DNA from: Nostoc edaphicum CCNP1411
GTDB taxonomy: Bacteria > Cyanobacteriota > Cyanobacteriia > Cyanobacteriales > Nostocaceae
Assembly (NCBI RefSeq): GCF_014023275.1
Contig: NZ_CP054698.1
Coordinates: 6,409,001-6,473,000 of the forward strand
Length of the DNA stretch: 64,000 nt
Direction of reading: 5' to 3'
The position numbers and the translations under genes are program-made. Position 1 is the first letter of the stretch. Each line of letters begins with the position of its first letter. Below are positions 36,366 to 45,387 of the stretch, piece by piece. The notes under the pieces are model-generated. The model had not been told where the DNA came from. It ran no database searches and worked only from the letters and a program-made list of their open reading frames with translations.

Positions 36366-38062
36366 GCTATCCATTATAAACATCTTTCTTAACAGAAAAT
36401 TGGACAAAAGCCAGAGATTGTGTATTGTCTATACGAAGAGCCGGAAGCATCGCAAAGTCAGCAAATGGAACAATGGATCACACAGGAACTAGAAAGAACC
36501 GAATTAGGTGACACCAGAAGAACCAAACGGTTAATCAAAATAGTCGAAAATTTAAGTGCGAAACCGGAAGCCAGTGTTTTGCAAGCAAGTGAAACATGGG
36601 CGCAAACGAAAGCCACCTATGACTTCTGGGATTCACCGTACATCAAACCATCCATGATTAGACAAGGACATATCGATGCGACAGTAGAGCGAATTACCCA
36701 ACATAGAGTAGTCTTGGCAATACAAGATACCACAGAACTTAACTACACCAGCCACAAAGCTCTATCGGGAACAGGATATCTCGATAGTTCTTATGCCAAA
36801 GGGTTAAAAGTCCACTCAGTCTTCACTGTCTCCCCCACAGGGAATACCATTGGGCATCATCGAGCAAGATGTGTGGTCAAGAAACGAAGAAGAACTAGGA
36901 AAATCTGAACAAAGGAAACAAAAACCGACAAAAGAAAAAAGAAAGTCAAAGATGGCTTGATGCTTTGAAAAAAACTGACTCAATCATTCCCGAATCAGTA
37001 CAAGTAGTGACGATTGCTGACCGAGAAGCCGATTTTTATGACTTATTTGCTGATGCTCGTCGTCCTGGGTCAGATTTTCTGATTCGAGCTACTCAAAATC
37101 GCTGTCTAGTTGGCAGTGAGCAGCATTTATGGTCAACTTTAGAGTCTGTTGAGTCGGTTGGCACAATGACAGTAGAGGTAAAACGCTCTGCGACTCAAAC
37201 GCCAAGAACAGCCATCTTGAAGATTCGTCATGCCACAATTACCATTGCACCACCGCAGAATCGCCCCCAAAACAGAACTTCTAGCACCTAGTGACATTGC
37301 AGGCTATTTTAGTCACAGAAGTTGAGCCACCACCAGAGATCGAGCCGATTACCTGGTTACTGCTGACTACCTTAGAGATTACCTGTCTGGAAGATGTTCA
37401 AACTGTATGTGCGATGGTATAGTTATCGCTGGTTGATTGAACGTTATCACTATGTTTTAAAAAGTGGCTGTGGCATTGAGAAGTTACAACTCGAAACTGC
37501 CCACAGAATCGAGATGGCTTTGGCTACCTACAGTATCGTTGCTTGGCGTTTGCTGTGGCTGACTTACTTAGCTCGTTTTCAGCCTGATGCTAGTTGTGAA
37601 CTAGTTTTAGCCACTCATGAGTGGCAAGTCCTCTACACCACTATTCATCATCAACTTTATCCTCATACTACACCACCGACTCTGGCTCAAGTGGTCAATT
37701 GGATTGCTCGACTTGGTGGGTTTTTAGGTCGCAAAAGCGATGGCTCTCCAGGTGTAAAAGTTCTCTGGCGTGGATTAAGTCGATTACATGATCTGGTTGA
37801 GGGTTGGCTGCTTTGCCAGTCTTTCAATAATTAATTATTGCTCCATCCTATCGTCGGTTTCTGCGGTGTTTTCCTTCTTCCACTACCGATAATTAGTTTT
37901 TTACACCAAAGTTGCCATGCGAAAATTTCACTTTTTCAAACTCTGTTGATTCTCGTGCCCATTTTCTCCTGTCACTTGTGATTTTTTGGCTTCCATCCTT
38001 CCCTACATAACTACTCTTTTTTGTCAATGTTCTTATTAAGAAAGATGTTTATAATGGATAGC
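36366..38062 (+). mobile_element. IS4-family insertion sequence with perfect 27-bp inverted repeats
   Basis: The ends are exact inverted repeats of 27 bp (36366-36392 and 38036-38062), beginning GCTATCCATTATAAAC. They are flanked by a 7-bp direct repeat TTAAAAA (36359-36365 and 38063-38069), so the element is 1697 bp and was inserted into a CCCCCCTTAAAAAGGGGGG palindrome. Inside is a Tn5/IS50-like transposase in several frames. About 220 bases of AT-rich non-coding sequence follow it. Confidence 0.93.
36465..37834 (+). pseudogene. IS4-family (Tn5-like) transposase, broken
   Basis: From ATG 36465 (MEQWITQELERTELGDTRRT) the Tn5-type N-terminal domain is read, followed by the first catalytic Asp in VVLAIQDTTELNYTSH. 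The frame breaks near 36905. A second frame (36965-37291) carries VVTIADREADFYDLFADA with the second Asp, and ends at a further frameshift. The third (37394-37834) has SYRWLIERYHYVLKSG, the Y-(2)-R-(3)-E-(6)-K block, and a normal C-terminus. All three DDE residues exist but in different frames, so the element needs a helper transposase. Confidence 0.88.
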
Positions 38063-38659
38063 TTAAAAAGGGGGGCAAAAAGCTCTCAAAGTCCCCCTTT
38101 TTAAGGGGGATTTAGGGGGATCAATACACATTTTGCGACCAGCAAAAAGATGTGTGTACACCGAAGTTGCAAAGGGGAGGGAACTAGATTTCTTTTTCCC
38201 CCCAATGCATCGGGGGGATTAAGGGGGGTGATTCCACTTGTGTGTACACCGTAGCTTTTGCAAGGGGGGATTAAGGGGGGTAATTTTATTCAGATAAGAC
38301 CAAAACACTTGTAGAGACGGCGATTTATCGCGTCTCAAAAACCCAAACGTATTGGATTAAGGATGTGAGTCAAAAACCCTTGATTGCTTTCTCATTTCAG
38401 TAGATTCAGCAAGCAAAAAGGCATATTGCTTTCTCATTTCGGTAGATTCAGTAAGCAAAAAGTAATTCTACTTACTTAAAATACACTCTGGCTTCATAAT
38501 TTCAGTGTTTTCCACAGTTAATTACCTTTCCCCGTGCCTTATCCTAAGACTTAATCAAAATATTCACTTCTTCAGGAATTTGAATTTACTGCTGTGTATA
38601 GACAACAAAGAGAAAAATTTTAATTTATAAATTAACTAAGAATTACAGAGGACAAACTT
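38063..38659. repeat. Repeat-rich gap after the IS: G/C-run palindromes, hairpin and a 42-bp tandem pair
   Basis: 38063-38285 has CCCCCTTTTTAAGGGGG units and two ACTTGTGTGTACACCGTAG-type motifs also present near 36300 and 62830. At 38313-38338 is the hairpin GAGACGGCGATTTATCGCGTCTC, repeated at 45424-45446. 38383-38420 and 38425-38462 are two 38-bp copies (TTGCTTTCTCATTTC ... GTAGATTCAG) with a 42-bp period. No gene is seen. Confidence 0.7.
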
Positions 38660-38914
38660 ATGACACAACCTAATGAACAAGACAAAAACAGCTTTCTTTA
38701 TCCTCGTAGTCGGTATTATGGTCAATTCCAGCCAGAGAACTTAATGTTTAATGCCAACCTCCAAGAATTTGCCCAAAAAATTAGTTACATCGCTTGCCTA
38801 GAAACAGGGGGTAAACTGTCTCAGGAACAGGCTTACCAGCAAATTCAGGCACTTTGGAAACAGTTGAAAAATAGCAAAAAGCAACTAGCTATTGGTGGAA
38901 ATAAAGAAGTTTAA
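38660..38914 (+). CDS. Small conserved cyanobacterial protein (DUF7219-like)
   Basis: An 84-residue protein. The core FLYPRSRYYGQFQPENLMFN and NLQEFAQKISYIACLETGGKLSQEQAYQQI is a pattern I associate with a conserved cyanobacterial family (DUF7219, from memory). The C-terminus ALWKQLKNSKKQL is basic. GAGGAC 8 bases before the ATG is a good ribosome binding site. Function is unknown, and it stands alone between repeats. Confidence 0.75.
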   Translation: MTQPNEQDKNSFLYPRSRYYGQFQPENLMFNANLQEFAQKISYIACLETGGKLSQEQAYQQIQALWKQLKNSKKQLAIGGNKEV

Positions 38915-38995
38915 ATTAATGGTATTGGGCATTGGGCATAAGGGATTGGGCATTGGTTGCCCCTCTTGTCCCCCTCACCTCCTTCTACCACTAGT

Positions 38996-40027
38996 TCACT
39001 TACCTTCTAGCAAAGTCCAGAAGTAGCCATCTGGTGCAATAAAGGAGAAACTTGTCTCGCCAAATTCATTACTGATAATGTCTGTAACTTTTTTTGCAGT
39101 ACTCGACTTGATGCGATCGCAATACTCACGTATTCCCTTAACCCGATAGGTATATAAAGACATACCCAAACTACCTGGTTGAGTAGACTCAAAGCGCGAT
39201 TCTAAATTAATCTCTTCTGGGAATCGAACGATGTAAAGCCTACCACTACGTGTAGACATCAAATCAAACTTAGAAGAACGAGGATCATCAAAGGTAGTAA
39301 CAATAAACTTTTCACCAGGGTTAAGGTCAAAAATATCTTTACCTGCTGGCGAAGATTCATAGCTAGTTTCCACATCATCACGCACACGCAGCAAACCCAA
39401 AACTTCTTCATAAAACTTCAGGGTTTCTTTGCTGTCATCCTGAACGATGATTCCTATATGCGTAAACTGACTAGTCTTGAGAGGTGCATTCTGGTTAACT
39501 TGTCCGTAATGCGGTAGCGTATAGCCAAACCGTTGAAACAAAACCTGTCGCGCTAAGGGTTGCAGTAGCAGCATTTCTCGCACACCAACTGCTGGCTCAA
39601 TAAAAGGACGGCTTTTTCTCTCTTTGTTGTAGATGACTTCCCAATAAGGGCTAGAGTACCTAATAGGTAAACCTGCTGCCTTTGCATCTTCTATATGATT
39701 TAAAATACTTAAAATATCTGTTGTTAAACTTGTTGCCCAGCGATTTCCCTTAATTTTCATTGACGCTGTTCCCAAACCTTCATTAGTGGGGTTTTGCCAA
39801 ACCATCAGCCGAATCAAACCATGATCTGCATTTTGGTGATAGAGGCGGATTGAGCGTAAAGACGAATTCACCCCATATAATTGATTGGCTACATCTGCGG
39901 TTAATTCACCCACTTCACCAATGCGATAGCCAAATTGCTCCCAATACTGAATTGCAGAAATTGGCTCTGGGATGCCGATACAGACTTCATAGATACCTTC
40001 AATGGCGGTTTGTTGTTCTTGAGTCAT
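38996..40027 (-). CDS. Two-domain VOC (glyoxalase/dioxygenase fold) protein
   Basis: The start is placed at ATG 40025-40027 (MTQEQQTAIEGIYEV; 343 aa), because the 34 residues upstream are encoded by a GAGACGCGAT repeat. The first half has IYEVCIGIPEPISAIQYWEQFGYRIGEV and the second has FTHIGIIVQDDSKETLKFYEEVLGLLRV. These are two paired beta-alpha-beta-beta-beta modules of the VOC superfamily. The C-terminus SFIAPDGYFWTLLEG is typical of the last strand. Substrate and metal use cannot be deduced. It is convergent with the DUF7219-like gene. Confidence 0.75.
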   Translation of the reverse strand: MTQEQQTAIEGIYEVCIGIPEPISAIQYWEQFGYRIGEVGELTADVANQLYGVNSSLRSIRLYHQNADHGLIRLMVWQNPTNEGLGTASMKIKGNRWATSLTTDILSILNHIEDAKAAGLPIRYSSPYWEVIYNKERKSRPFIEPAVGVREMLLLQPLARQVLFQRFGYTLPHYGQVNQNAPLKTSQFTHIGIIVQDDSKETLKFYEEVLGLLRVRDDVETSYESSPAGKDIFDLNPGEKFIVTTFDDPRSSKFDLMSTRSGRLYIVRFPEEINLESRFESTQPGSLGMSLYTYRVKGIREYCDRIKSSTAKKVTDIISNEFGETSFSFIAPDGYFWTLLEGK

Positions 40028-40059
40028 AATGAGTGCTGAGTTTGGAATTAGGAGAGACG

Positions 40060-40136
40060 CGATGAATCGATTAAGAGAGACGCGATGAATCGCGTCTGTA
40101 CAAGAGTGAGGAGTAGAGACGCGATTCATTGCGTCT
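40060..40136. repeat. GAGACGCGATnnATCGCGTCTC palindromic repeats
   Basis: Three partial copies of the AGAGACGCGATGAATCGCGT / AGACGCGATTCATTGCGTCT palindrome lie upstream of the VOC gene. They extend its reading frame upstream, but are unlikely to be translated. Confidence 0.75.
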
Positions 40137-40248
40137 GGGTTTACTCAGAAAGAATCCGAAAAGCAATAACTATATTTTGTAGCTTATGATGTACCTACAA
40201 AAATGAGATTTAGCGATCGCAATCAAATTTTTCAACAGGAGTTAAGCT

Positions 40249-40872
40249 ATGGCGCAGCGATTGACTCAAGAGCAATTATCACAAATAGTTACAGAAGTAG
40301 AAGGTCTGCAATTGCGTCGGGAAGCGGAACTAGACCAACAGCAGGTTAGAGAAATTTTACAGGAGTTGAATTTACCGCCAGAGTTATTAGATGAAGCGCT
40401 GATTCAGTTAAATCGCCGCCAAGCACTAGAGGTACAGCAACGCCGGAATCGATGGATTACCTCTGGAGTGGTGGCAGTTGTAGTGGTTGTTATTGCATCT
40501 ACAATATTTTTCATGCAGCAGCAAAGTTCTACACTCTCTCGTGTTTCTGCTCAACAAGATCGCATCACCTTGGTACAAGATAGTGGTGGCGACTTAAAGA
40601 CAATTTCCCGCCAAACCAATCCAGAAGTGTTGTATCGTGTCACCTTAAAGGATGCACCCTTGGGGAAAAAGCTGGCTCTCTCTTGTAATTGGATTGACCC
40701 AAGTGGTCAAATAGTCAAGCAAAACAATTATCAAACCCGCGAAATTAATACGTCTGTCTGGGATACCCAGTGTCGTTACACTATTAATCCTGCTGCAACT
40801 GTTGGCAATTGGCAGGTGCAGATGTTCCTGGAAGGTCGGCAGATTAGCAATGAAACCTTTGAAGTGAAATAG
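40249..40872 (+). CDS. Hypothetical membrane-anchored protein, first gene of the AsnB-like operon
   Basis: A 207-residue protein. The N-terminal 65 residues form a predicted helical bundle (LTQEQLSQIVTEVEGLQLRREAELDQ). One membrane helix lies near 69-88 (WITSGVVAVVVVVIASTIFF), and the C-terminal domain of about 100 residues is predicted beta-rich (LYRVTLKDAPLGKKLALSCNW, VQMFLEGRQISNETFEV). The C-terminal domain would be periplasmic. ACAGGAGT precedes the ATG as ribosome binding site. The stop is 5 bases before the AsnB-like gene, so they are co-transcribed. The family is only loosely familiar, and the role is unknown. Confidence 0.7.
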   Translation: MAQRLTQEQLSQIVTEVEGLQLRREAELDQQQVREILQELNLPPELLDEALIQLNRRQALEVQQRRNRWITSGVVAVVVVVIASTIFFMQQQSSTLSRVSAQQDRITLVQDSGGDLKTISRQTNPEVLYRVTLKDAPLGKKLALSCNWIDPSGQIVKQNNYQTREINTSVWDTQCRYTINPAATVGNWQVQMFLEGRQISNETFEVK

Positions 40873-40877
40873 TCCAG

Positions 40878-42815
40878 ATGGGCAACATCCCGCATCACTT
40901 TCTTGGCTATTGGGGTTACGGCGCTCAATACGAGTTGGAAGCACTTTTAACTAGTGTTGTGGAAAACCTCTCTCCAAACCTCTCCCCTACAAGGGGAGAG
41001 GCTTTGACTTTTCCCCCTTCCCTTGCAGGGAAGGGGGTTAGGGGGTTAGGTCAGAAAATCTGGAATGTTGTTTATATAGGCATCGATGGAAAGCAACAAA
41101 ACCAGGACTTACACGCTGAATACCTGAAATCTAGATCCCCCCTAGCCCCCCTTAAAAAGGGGGGAACCTTGAAAGCCCCCTTTTTAAGGGGGTTGGGGGA
41201 TCTCTTCTCTGTAAGTTCTAAAAATCAAATCGCTGCTATCTCCGCATCAGGATTATCCAGTTCACCCGATGCTTGGGTAAGTCTCCAGGAAAACAACTGC
41301 CTAATTTTGGGAAGAGAACCTTTCGGTAAAGTGCCTTTGTATTGGACTCAGCAAGGACAAGTAATCTGGTTTGCATCCCAACTGCAATTACTCTTGCCGA
41401 TTTTGCAACATTCAGAAGTTAGCATTCCGGGGTTATATGGCTATAGCTGTTTTTCCTACGTTCCCACACCCTTAACTCCTGTTAATGGAGTGTTTGCAGT
41501 GACGGCGGGAACTGAATTAGTTTGGCAGAGCGATCGCCAATCAGGTATTCTGCAAACACCTGAATCTAAAAACATCCACTCGTGGCGAGAAGCACCACAA
41601 CAGTTAACAGATGAAGCTACCGCAATTACCGAATTGCAAACTCTTCTTAAAGACTCAATTGAGCGACAGATTGCCGATTTAAAGGATGAACCTGTTGGGG
41701 TGTTTCTCTCTGGCGGACTCGATTCATCAGTGGTGGCGGCGCTGCTGGTACAAGCAGGAGTGAAAGTCCGCGCCTATACTTTAGATTTTGGTGATGCAGG
41801 GATTCCAGAATATCCATACGCTGAACAAGTCGCCCAGTTTCTCAAAATTCCGCTGATTAAAGTTGCAGTAACCCCAAGTTCAATTAAGAATGCCCTAATT
41901 CCTACTGTAAAAGCATTAGATTTACCTTTTGGAGATGGTGTGTGTGTGCCGTTGTATCTCCTATGTCAGAGGGCGAGTCAGGAAACTCAGGTAATTTTTA
42001 ATGGTGAAGGTGGAGATCAATTATTTGCTGGTTGGACGAACAAACCTTTAATAGCCGCAGGTGTTTATCAGGCAGAAAATCCCGCCGGAGAGGAAACTTT
42101 TATCCAGCAATATCTCCGCACCTTTCACCGTCTTGGGGGATACGAATCTCAAGTTTATCAGCCAGAAGTCTATGCACAGATCCAAAATTTGCATCCCGAA
42201 GATTGGCTGTTGGCGGCTCTCGATCGCAATGAGTGTCCATCTTTGCTACATCGCCTCCGCCGTGCTAGTTTGATGCTCAAAGGAGCGCAGAATATCCATC
42301 CCCGTGCCACTGCATTGGGGTTTGCTCATGGGTTGTGGGTGCGATCGCCTTTTTGTGACTTACCTTTAGCTGAGTGGACATTCCGCCTACCTGGAGAACT
42401 CTGTTTACAAGGAGCTTGTGAAAAATATATCCTCAAACGGGCTGTAGAAAATTGGCTCCCACCGGAAATTGTCTGGCGACAAAAGCGGGGTATGGGGGTT
42501 CCCTTAACTTCTTGGTGTTTAAATGATTTTTGGCATCAACTGGGCATCTGGCTCAATCCAGAAGTACTTCGCACTAACAATCACTTTTATCCTCACATTG
42601 CGGCCCAAATCGTTGAAGGCAAACTAGGAGCAGCTATTCAAGGGCGTCGAATTGGTGAAACACTCTGGTTACTAATTATGTGGCAACTTTGGCGATCGCA
42701 CGTTTTAAATGAAGAACTAAGTAAACAGTCTTGGGATCATCCTTTTTGGTTACATCGTGGGCTGTGGAGAAATTACAAGATAATTCGTAATTTGCTGTAT
42801 CAGGATTCTCGGTAA
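40878..42815 (+). CDS. Asparagine-synthetase-like enzyme without a catalytic N-terminal Cys
   Basis: A 645-residue protein. The N-terminal Ntn-like domain begins MGNIPHHFLGYWGYG and has no Cys at position 2, so it cannot hydrolyse glutamine as AsnB does. The C-terminal synthetase domain is intact: PP-loop VFLSGGLDSSVVAALL (about 275-290), YTLDFGD, FNGEGGDQLFAGW and HRLRRASLMLKGAQNIHPRA. It thus resembles beta-lactam synthetase or lasso-cyclase-like AsnB relatives that adenylate a carboxylate for attack by an amine. Residues about 30-59 and 85-109 are encoded by G/C-run repeats lying in frame. It ends exactly where the decarboxylase-like gene starts (TAA then ATG). Confidence 0.85.
   Translation: MGNIPHHFLGYWGYGAQYELEALLTSVVENLSPNLSPTRGEALTFPPSLAGKGVRGLGQKIWNVVYIGIDGKQQNQDLHAEYLKSRSPLAPLKKGGTLKAPFLRGLGDLFSVSSKNQIAAISASGLSSSPDAWVSLQENNCLILGREPFGKVPLYWTQQGQVIWFASQLQLLLPILQHSEVSIPGLYGYSCFSYVPTPLTPVNGVFAVTAGTELVWQSDRQSGILQTPESKNIHSWREAPQQLTDEATAITELQTLLKDSIERQIADLKDEPVGVFLSGGLDSSVVAALLVQAGVKVRAYTLDFGDAGIPEYPYAEQVAQFLKIPLIKVAVTPSSIKNALIPTVKALDLPFGDGVCVPLYLLCQRASQETQVIFNGEGGDQLFAGWTNKPLIAAGVYQAENPAGEETFIQQYLRTFHRLGGYESQVYQPEVYAQIQNLHPEDWLLAALDRNECPSLLHRLRRASLMLKGAQNIHPRATALGFAHGLWVRSPFCDLPLAEWTFRLPGELCLQGACEKYILKRAVENWLPPEIVWRQKRGMGVPLTSWCLNDFWHQLGIWLNPEVLRTNNHFYPHIAAQIVEGKLGAAIQGRRIGETLWLLIMWQLWRSHVLNEELSKQSWDHPFWLHRGLWRNYKIIRNLLYQDSR
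40967..41205. repeat. Two in-frame palindromic repeat insertions in the AsnB-like gene
   Basis: 40967-41055 contains CTCTCCCCTACAAGGGGAGAG and CCCTTCCCTTGCAGGGAAGG. 41130-41205 contains CCCCCCTTAAAAAGGGGGG and CCCCCTTTTTAAGGGGG. Both blocks are of the intergenic repeat families seen at 36.2 and 38.1 kb, but here they are read as protein (for example SPLAPLKKGGTLKAPFLRG). Confidence 0.85.
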
Positions 42816-44063
42816 ATGGTATCAAATAATTTAACTCAAAATCGTCTTAATCCCCCATTCTCTAAGGGGCTTGCCCAGGAGTTGCTGAGTATTTATGGTT
42901 CTCCACTTTATGTTTATAATGGCGATCGCTTGGGCGAAACTATTGAGCGGATTACCAAAGCAGTCAGTTATTCCCGCACGCAATTTCGTTTTGCTAGTGT
43001 TACTAATGGCAACATTGCGCTGTTAAAAATTTTTCGCTCTTTTGGGTGGGGACTTCACGCCAATACCCCAGGAGATATTTATCTGGGATTGCAAGCTGGT
43101 TTTGATCCTAGTGAGATTGTTTATAGCGGTAGTAATTTGAATCAAGCTGAGATGCTACAAGTCCTGAATTGGGGAGTTACAACTCTCAATCTGGATAGCC
43201 TCGCTCAGTTGCAGTTGTGCTGCGAAGTTTTATCCAAACATAGAGAGAAATCTATTCGCCTTGGTTTACGCCTTAATTTGCCGGAAATTACCGGAGATAG
43301 CCGCATTGGTGTACGTCCAGAAGAATTTGGAGATGCGATCGCTTTAACTGCTGAGTTTGGATTAAAGCTGAGTGGTTTACACTTCTATCGAGGGACGGGA
43401 ACTAACGCTACAGTTGCATTCACCCAGGTCATTGATACAGTCATCGCCACAGCCCAACAGTTACCAGACTGGGAATATCTAGATTTTGGTGGCGGCTTTG
43501 GCTACCCATATCATCACAACAAAGCAGCCTTTGACTGGGAAATTTTTGGGGCTGAGTTAACCGAAAGAATTACTCGTTTAGGGCGGGAAATTGATTTAGT
43601 GATTGAACCGGGACGAAGTGCGATCGCAGGATGTGCAACTTTGCTTGCTCAAGTTGTTTCTGTGAAATGCCAAGGAGAAAAGCAGATTGTTGGAGTTGAT
43701 ACCACTGTTGCTAATCTTTCAGTCCCATCAGTACACGGCGGCTACCGAGAAATTGTCACCTGGAAGCAAGCAGAGAATCCCCACTCCCTATTCACAACTG
43801 ATATTTGTGGTAACACCACCTATTCACGAGATTATCTAGGGAAAAATTGCCAACTCCCAGCCTTAGAAATTGGTGATCTCGTTGCCATTCTAGATGTCGG
43901 TGCTTACGGTTATGCCATGTCGTCTCACTTTTTACACCGCCCCAAACCCGCGGAAGTCTTGCTAGAAAATGGCACACACCGCTTGATTCGTCAGCGGGAA
44001 GACTACAGTGTTTTACTAACAAATCAGATGCTTGATAGTTCCCCCCTTTTTAAGGGGGGTTAG
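42816..44063 (+). CDS. Group IV PLP-decarboxylase-like protein lacking the PLP lysine
   Basis: A 415-residue alanine-racemase-fold protein related to LysA. Recognisable: FGWGLHANTPGDIYLGLQAG, LDFGGGFGYPY (phosphate-binding glycines), VIEPGRSAIAG and LDVGAYGYAMSSHF. In the normal YAxKAN motif, where Lys binds PLP, the sequence is FASVTNGN, with Val62 at the Lys position. The GPxCxSxD motif, with the catalytic Cys, is GNTTYSRD (Thr335). Both catalytic residues are therefore changed, arguing against decarboxylase activity unless the alignment differs. It starts at the base after the AsnB-like stop, so it is translationally coupled. The C-terminus SSPLFKGG is read from a palindromic repeat. Confidence 0.8.
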   Translation: MVSNNLTQNRLNPPFSKGLAQELLSIYGSPLYVYNGDRLGETIERITKAVSYSRTQFRFASVTNGNIALLKIFRSFGWGLHANTPGDIYLGLQAGFDPSEIVYSGSNLNQAEMLQVLNWGVTTLNLDSLAQLQLCCEVLSKHREKSIRLGLRLNLPEITGDSRIGVRPEEFGDAIALTAEFGLKLSGLHFYRGTGTNATVAFTQVIDTVIATAQQLPDWEYLDFGGGFGYPYHHNKAAFDWEIFGAELTERITRLGREIDLVIEPGRSAIAGCATLLAQVVSVKCQGEKQIVGVDTTVANLSVPSVHGGYREIVTWKQAENPHSLFTTDICGNTTYSRDYLGKNCQLPALEIGDLVAILDVGAYGYAMSSHFLHRPKPAEVLLENGTHRLIRQREDYSVLLTNQMLDSSPLFKGG

Positions 44064-44127
44064 GGGGGATAAAGCCCGATCTCAACCGTATTGACTAACA
44101 ATTAATAACTAACATCCAACAACAATT

Positions 44128-45387
44128 ATGAAATGTATTAACTGCGGAACTGACAATAAACTCAAAGACCGGACAGCTAACCAAGGTCGGTGTATAAAAT
44201 GCAATCATCCCTTTGCCTTTGAACCGACTAGTATGAGTAGTATTAAGATTACTGACCCTTTTTTTGCAAAGGCGATCGCTGATATTTCTGCAAATAACAC
44301 CTTATTTTTTACACCCAAGCAACTGCTTTATTTTCTAGATAATCGTCTCAGATCAAAGTCATTTTCAAGATTTAGCTGGGTCTTTTTATATATCTTTTTT
44401 AATATATTTACATTATCTACAATTTTTGGGCCATTGATAGTAAATTTTGTGTTTGCTTGCATATTTTTTAATCGCAGTAGATCAAGTAAGCTCAACAATA
44501 CAAGTCGCAAATCAAATGCTAAAAATTTACAAATAATCGGTTCAATTATTCTTGTTATAGGAATTTTAATAAGTCTTAACTCAAACTCATTCGGACTATT
44601 TGTTATTGTTGTGGTTACAGGAATGCTGTCTATATATTTAGGAACTCGACAGCTAGGGCGAATTGGATTTTTAACACAAGACTTTTTAATTTCACAATCT
44701 CAGCTTAAAGATTGGCTAGATCGCTGGCAGCAAATCAATGGTTCAATTCTCAAAATTCTTCCTTCGCCAAAGCAGGAAAATACACCAGCCACGGTTAATC
44801 CTGATGTAACGGCTTACAGTTTTGATAGATTAGTCGTTTGTGATAGTGCTAGCATTGCTCAACTATTAATTGCTAACAATTTTCACTTTGAAAATAACTG
44901 TGCAATCCTCAGCATTACTGGATATCCCCAAAGCATTTTTGACACCACAATGCAAATGCTGCGCCGCAATCCCGATTTGAAAGTCTATGCAGTACATGAT
45001 TGCAATCCACGAGGAATTGCTTTAGTTCATAATTTGAAAACCAACGCTAATTGGTTTCTCAATAGCGAGATTACGATTATTGATATCGGACTAACGCCAC
45101 GTCAAATTATCGCTACTAAACGCGGAATGTTCATTCAATCCTCTCCAGAGTCGGCGCAAGCAGCTAAACAATTGCCTGAAGAAATACGTCAAAGTTTATC
45201 TGCTGAAGAATTAGCATGGTTAGAATCTGGAAAGTTTGTGGAATTAGAATCTTTTACTCCCCAAAGAATAATTAAAGTTCTGCAAAAGGGTATTGCTGGC
45301 AGTCGAGATTTAGAAAGTGATGACAGTAGCTTGCTTTTAGTAGGCGATACAGGAAATGATATGTACGTAGTTCAAAGTTTTGGTTAG
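44128..45387 (+). CDS. Zinc-ribbon membrane protein with a TOPRIM-like C-terminal domain
   Basis: A 419-residue protein. An N-terminal zinc ribbon (MKCINCGTDNK ... RCIKCNHPF, four Cys) is followed by three or four hydrophobic helices between about 75 and 190 (FGPLIVNFVFACIFF; IIGSIILVIGILISL; LFVIVVVTGMLSIYL). A soluble C-terminal part begins DRLVVCDSASIAQLLIANN. It continues CAILSITGYPQSI and has KVYAVHDCNPRGIALVHNL, which recalls the DxDPxG motif of TOPRIM folds. The match is weak, with one acidic residue absent. It is 64 bases downstream of the AsnB/PLP operon, but a repeat lies between. Function is unknown. Confidence 0.65.
   Translation: MKCINCGTDNKLKDRTANQGRCIKCNHPFAFEPTSMSSIKITDPFFAKAIADISANNTLFFTPKQLLYFLDNRLRSKSFSRFSWVFLYIFFNIFTLSTIFGPLIVNFVFACIFFNRSRSSKLNNTSRKSNAKNLQIIGSIILVIGILISLNSNSFGLFVIVVVTGMLSIYLGTRQLGRIGFLTQDFLISQSQLKDWLDRWQQINGSILKILPSPKQENTPATVNPDVTAYSFDRLVVCDSASIAQLLIANNFHFENNCAILSITGYPQSIFDTTMQMLRRNPDLKVYAVHDCNPRGIALVHNLKTNANWFLNSEITIIDIGLTPRQIIATKRGMFIQSSPESAQAAKQLPEEIRQSLSAEELAWLESGKFVELESFTPQRIIKVLQKGIAGSRDLESDDSSLLLVGDTGNDMYVVQSFG

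Noticed and set aside
39007..39192. Alternative minus-strand frame in the VOC gene
   Set aside because: Overlaps the clearly better frame of the two-domain VOC protein.
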